The translations under genes and the position numbers were made by a program. Below the pieces are notes generated by a model. The model saw nothing but the letters and a program-made list of their open reading frames with translations. It ran no database searches and had not been told where the DNA came from. A stretch of 9,154 bases of DNA from contig JAZDLC010000034.1 in the NCBI GenBank assembly GCA_043802345.1, positions 1 through 9,154 of the forward strand, read 5' to 3'. The DNA comes from JAZDLC01 sp043802345. GTDB lineage: Bacteria > Planctomycetota > B15-G4 > JADJEK01. Below, piece by piece: positions 7,064 to 9,154 of the stretch. The stretch's first letter is position 1; each line of letters starts with the position of its first letter.

Positions 7064-8346
7064 CCCCGGTCCAGGAGTACGGGCAGAGGAAACGATCCTC
7101 CCGGGCGCTCGAGGAGTTCGACTGGCACCTGCTGGGCGTTGCCCTCGTTCTGACGTTGATCGGACTGACCTTCGTCTGGTCCACCACTCACACTCCCACC
7201 GATGGTGCGGGGCTTGTGCCGCGCCAACTGCTGTACGTCGGGGCGGTGCTCCCCCTGGTGGCGGTCATCGTGCGGTTTCCGTATCCGATCATGGCCAAGT
7301 TGGCGGCCCCGGCCTACCTGTTCATCATCGTGCTCTTGCTGTTTCTGCTGGTGGTCAGCACCGACAACGTGCGCGGCACCAGGAGCTGGATCCGGTTGCC
7401 CATGGGCTTTTCGCTGCAACCGTCGGAGTTCGCCAAGGTCGCCGTGGTGCTGATCGTGGCTACCTATTTGCGCTTTCGGCCGAAGCCGAGTGGTCTCCGA
7501 GATCTGGTGGGCCCGTTCGCCCTGACCCTGTTTCCGATGCTGCTGGTGGCGCGTCAGCCCGACCTGGGTTCCGCGCTGATCATGTTGCCGGTGTTGTTCG
7601 CGATGCTCTTCTGCTGGGGCACTCCGAAGAGACTGTTGTTCACGATCTTCGGCTGCGGCCTGCTGCTCGCGGTGGCGATCTACTTCTCGCCCTTCCTCCG
7701 TGACTACCAGCGCTCCCGGATCAACGCCTTCTTCGAATCGATTCCAGAGCAGACCGATCTCGCCAAGAGACTGAGAGCGGAGGGGAACCATCCAGAGGCG
7801 GTGCGGGCGGAGCGTCGTCTCCGGGCGATGAAACAGGGGAGCAACTTCCAGGTGTACCACGCCATGATTTCGATCGGGTCCGGGGGACCGTTCGGCAAGG
7901 GAATCGGGCGCGGACCTCACAATCGTCTGGACTACCTCCCGGAGCGGCACAACGATTTCATCTTCGCGGTGGTCGGGGAGGAATGGGGCTTCGTCGGCTC
8001 CAGCATCATCCTGGGACTCTTCTTCCTGCTGGTGGTGATCATCCTGGGCATTGCACGCCGAACCCGGGATGCGTTCGGCCGGCTGATCTGTGTCGGCATC
8101 GCCACGCTTTTCGGCTTCCAGGTCTTCCTGAACACCGGCGTGGCCACCGGACTGCTGCCGGTCACGGGGGTGACCCTGCCGTTCATGTCGTCCGGAGGCT
8201 CTTCCATGCTCAGCAGCTACATCGCCCTGGCGCTGGTGCTGAATGTCGGAGCCCACCGGATCACGGTGCTGGCGGGCGAATCGTTCGAGCAGACGGTGTA
8301 CGGCGAGTCGGCTCCGTTTGACCGGAACCGCAGGCGCAGTTCTTAG
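7060..8346 (+). CDS. rodA: Peptidoglycan glycosyltransferase RodA (SEDS family)
   Basis: RodA polymerises lipid II into glycan strands and pairs with PBP2. The 428-residue protein has about ten membrane segments after a polar 20-residue N-terminus. Family motifs are visible in order: GTRSWI, QPSEFAK, RQPDLGSA, IGSGGPFGKGIGRGP, LPERHNDFIFAVVGEEWGF, then LLPVTGVTLPFMSSGGSSM. The catalytic Asp is D299 in HNDFIFA, where most relatives have HTDFIF; Asn replaces the Thr. Between DYQRSRI (215-221) and the IGSGG motif (272-276) there are about 27 more residues than in E. coli RodA, forming a charged, Arg/Glu-rich insert (LAKRLRAEGNHPEAVRAERR) in the large periplasmic loop that also carries the catalytic Asp. 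The ATG at 7060 overlaps the mrdA stop by four bases, implying coupled translation of the enzyme pair. It is the last gene of the elongation operon. Confidence 0.94.
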   Translation: MTPVQEYGQRKRSSRALEEFDWHLLGVALVLTLIGLTFVWSTTHTPTDGAGLVPRQLLYVGAVLPLVAVIVRFPYPIMAKLAAPAYLFIIVLLLFLLVVSTDNVRGTRSWIRLPMGFSLQPSEFAKVAVVLIVATYLRFRPKPSGLRDLVGPFALTLFPMLLVARQPDLGSALIMLPVLFAMLFCWGTPKRLLFTIFGCGLLLAVAIYFSPFLRDYQRSRINAFFESIPEQTDLAKRLRAEGNHPEAVRAERRLRAMKQGSNFQVYHAMISIGSGGPFGKGIGRGPHNRLDYLPERHNDFIFAVVGEEWGFVGSSIILGLFFLLVVIILGIARRTRDAFGRLICVGIATLFGFQVFLNTGVATGLLPVTGVTLPFMSSGGSSMLSSYIALALVLNVGAHRITVLAGESFEQTVYGESAPFDRNRRRSS

Positions 8347-8353
8347 GGTTATC

Positions 8354-8369
8354 GGGAAGCGAACTTCCC
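8354..8369 (+). other. Short hairpin just after rodA
   Basis: GGGAAG (8354-8359) and CTTCCC (8364-8369) form a 6-bp stem with a CGAA loop, eight bases past the rodA stop. No T-run follows, so it may protect the 3' end of the mRNA rather than terminate it. Confidence 0.35.
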
Positions 8370-8382
8370 TGGATCGTCGGTA

Positions 8383-8410
8383 TTGAGTCGGGCCGGGAAG
8401 TGGCTAGACT
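8383..8410 (+). promoter_or_regulatory. Possible promoter for the microcompartment genes
   Basis: TTGAGT (8383-8388) and TAGACT (8405-8410) are spaced by 16 bases; each matches the sigma70 consensus at four of six positions. A start near 8417 would give a leader of about 56 bases containing the terminator-like hairpin at 8429-8449. The match is modest and is supported mainly by its location between the wall operon and a functionally unrelated gene pair. Confidence 0.35.
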
Positions 8411-8428
8411 CCTGCCTTCCTGTTCTTG

Positions 8429-8459
8429 CTGGAGCGGCCCGAGCTCCAGGGTCTTATTT
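8429..8459 (+). terminator. Terminator-like hairpin between rodA and the BMC gene
   Basis: CTGGAGC (8429-8435) and GCTCCAG (8443-8449) form a perfect 7-bp stem with a 7-base loop, followed two bases later by the T-rich TCTTATTT (8452-8459). It could end the rodA operon. It lies only 13 bases before the BMC start codon, leaving no room for a promoter behind it, so if it is active it would act as an attenuator on any transcript that reaches the BMC genes. Confidence 0.45.
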
Positions 8460-8472
8460 GTAGGTCATTTTC

Positions 8473-8790
8473 ATGAGTTATATCGCTCTCGGAATGGTGG
8501 AGACGCGCGGTCTGGTGGGCGCAGTGGAAGCCGCCGATGCCATGGTGAAGGCGGCCAGGGTTCGCCTGATCGGCAAGGAGAAAGTGGGCGGCGGTTACAC
8601 CACCGTCATGGTCCGGGGTGAGGTAGGTGCCGTGAAGGCGGCGACCGACGCGGGCGCTGCCGCCGCGCGCAGGGTCGGTGAGTTGATCTCGGTCCATGTG
8701 ATTCCCAGGCCCCATAGCGAGGTGGAGCAGATCCTGCCCGCCTTCGATCCGGTCGAACCGACCGATATGACCGCCGGCACCGACGACTGA
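8473..8790 (+). CDS. Bacterial microcompartment shell protein, BMC-H (single BMC domain, PduA/EutM-like)
   Basis: BMC-H proteins form hexamers that tile the facets of protein shells enclosing metabolic enzymes. The 105-residue protein is almost entirely one BMC domain (about residues 3-90): ALGMVETRGLVGAVEAADAM, VMVRGEVGAVKAATDAGAAA and VHVIPRPHSEVEQILP are textbook family segments. The hexamer-edge lysine is present in VGAVKAATDAG. The pore loop reads K37-V-G-G40-G, with Gly where PduA has Ser40. The tail of about 15 residues is acidic (FDPVEPTDMTAGTDD). The weak ribosome binding site AGG (8462-8464) lies eight bases before the ATG. The aldehyde dehydrogenase gene starts 13 bases later, so the two form the visible start of a microcompartment locus. 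One shell gene is not enough to name the pathway. Confidence 0.95.
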   Translation: MSYIALGMVETRGLVGAVEAADAMVKAARVRLIGKEKVGGGYTTVMVRGEVGAVKAATDAGAAAARRVGELISVHVIPRPHSEVEQILPAFDPVEPTDMTAGTDD

Positions 8791-8803
8791 GTCAGGCGAG
8801 ACG

Positions 8804-9154
8804 ATGACAGCCATCGCTGACAACGATCTGGCCTCGATCCAGGAGGGACGGAACTGCCTGCGCAGGGCCCGGGACGCCTGGCAGAAGTACCGTCATTTCA
8901 ATCAGGCCCAGGTCGACCGCATCACGCTGGCCATGGTGGAGGCTGGAGCGCGGCAGGCGGAAAGCCTCGGCCGGATGGCGGTGGATGAGACCGGCATCGG
9001 CGTGGTTCAGTCGAAGCGGGACAAGAATCTCTTCGCCACCCTGGACCTGTGGGAGGACATCAAGGACCTTCAGACGGTCGGGGTGGTGCACCGCGACGAG
9101 GCGAAGCGGTTCTATCGGATCGCGGAACCTTACGGCGTGATCCTGGCCATCGTG
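8804..9154 (+). CDS. CoA-acylating aldehyde dehydrogenase, N-terminal part (3' end outside window)
   Basis: The frame is open from the ATG at 8804 to the window end (117 codons). The sequence WQKYRHFNQAQVDRI, MAVDETGIGVVQSKRDKN, DLWEDIKDLQTVGVV and YRIAEPYGVILAIV matches the N-terminal NAD-binding region of acylating aldehyde dehydrogenases (the EutE/PduP/MhpF-like group, aldehyde + CoA + NAD+ to acyl-CoA). The catalytic Cys would lie beyond the edge. Adjacency to the BMC-H gene (13-base gap) fits the usual role inside a microcompartment, turning a toxic aldehyde into acyl-CoA. The protein enters the dehydrogenase fold after about 20 residues, without the separate amphipathic helix and linker that target PduP to its shell, so any encapsulation peptide may be elsewhere, for example at the C-terminus. 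The possible ribosome binding site is AGGCGAG just upstream. Confidence 0.9.
   Translation, partial: MTAIADNDLASIQEGRNCLRRARDAWQKYRHFNQAQVDRITLAMVEAGARQAESLGRMAVDETGIGVVQSKRDKNLFATLDLWEDIKDLQTVGVVHRDEAKRFYRIAEPYGVILAIV

Noticed and set aside
6919..8256. Antisense open frame of 445 codons opposite mrdA and rodA
   Set aside because: The translation is rich in Gln, His and Arg in low-complexity runs, typical of the reverse complement of Leu/Val/Ala-rich membrane protein codons; rodA in the opposite frame is unambiguous.
1..9154. tRNA, rRNA, CRISPR repeats, insertion sequences or attachment sites
   Set aside because: Looked for repeated units, terminal inverted repeats with a transposase frame, and tRNA-like cloverleaf ends; none seen. 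Genes are nearly contiguous and of familiar families.

Overview
The window is a GC-rich bacterial segment (roughly 60-65% G+C by eye). Every gene I can support lies on the + strand. It looks like chromosomal DNA from a diderm bacterium: the first gene is the end of apolipoprotein N-acyltransferase (Lnt, lipoprotein maturation in Gram-negative-type envelopes), and the centre is a complete cell-wall elongation (rod) operon. A bacterial microcompartment (BMC) shell gene directly downstream of an mre/rodA operon, together with the long coiled-coil protein, fits Planctomycetota or a neighbouring GC-rich phylum. That placement is an inference with low to moderate confidence, since no rRNA or other taxonomic marker is present.

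Layout. 1-519: C-terminal part of lnt. 520-697: gap with a good sigma70-like promoter (561-588). 698-1540: membrane-anchored coiled-coil protein with a C-terminal beta domain, not a named family to me. 1586-1765: a 59-residue single-pass membrane protein with a very acidic N-terminus and a strong ribosome binding site. 1766-1904: structured leader with a 12-bp GC hairpin and two smaller hairpins. 1905-2985: mreB, interrupted as written by one extra C in a CCCC run at 2043-2046. 2986-4278 mreC, 4275-4745 mreD, 4829-7063 penicillin-binding protein 2 (mrdA), 7060-8346 rodA. 8347-8472: gap with a hairpin, a possible promoter and a terminator-like hairpin. 8473-8790: BMC-H hexameric shell protein. 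8804 to the window end: N-terminal part of a CoA-acylating aldehyde dehydrogenase.

How the genes work together. MreB (actin-like filament), MreC, MreD, PBP2 (transpeptidase) and RodA (SEDS glycosyltransferase) form the elongasome that inserts lateral peptidoglycan. mreB-mreC abut, mreC-mreD overlap and mrdA-rodA overlap by 4 bases, so they are probably translationally coupled. The two membrane proteins upstream of mreB are candidate accessory factors by position and topology only. The BMC shell protein and aldehyde dehydrogenase are an unrelated module (encapsulated aldehyde metabolism) that begins at the right edge and continues outside the window.

Most noteworthy: the mreB frameshift at a CCC-C site, the small membrane protein, the structured mreB leader, an insertion of about 27 residues in RodA just before its catalytic Asp, enlarged MreC and PBP2 periplasmic regions, and the leader architecture of the BMC genes. 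I saw no tRNA, rRNA, CRISPR, insertion sequence or attachment site.
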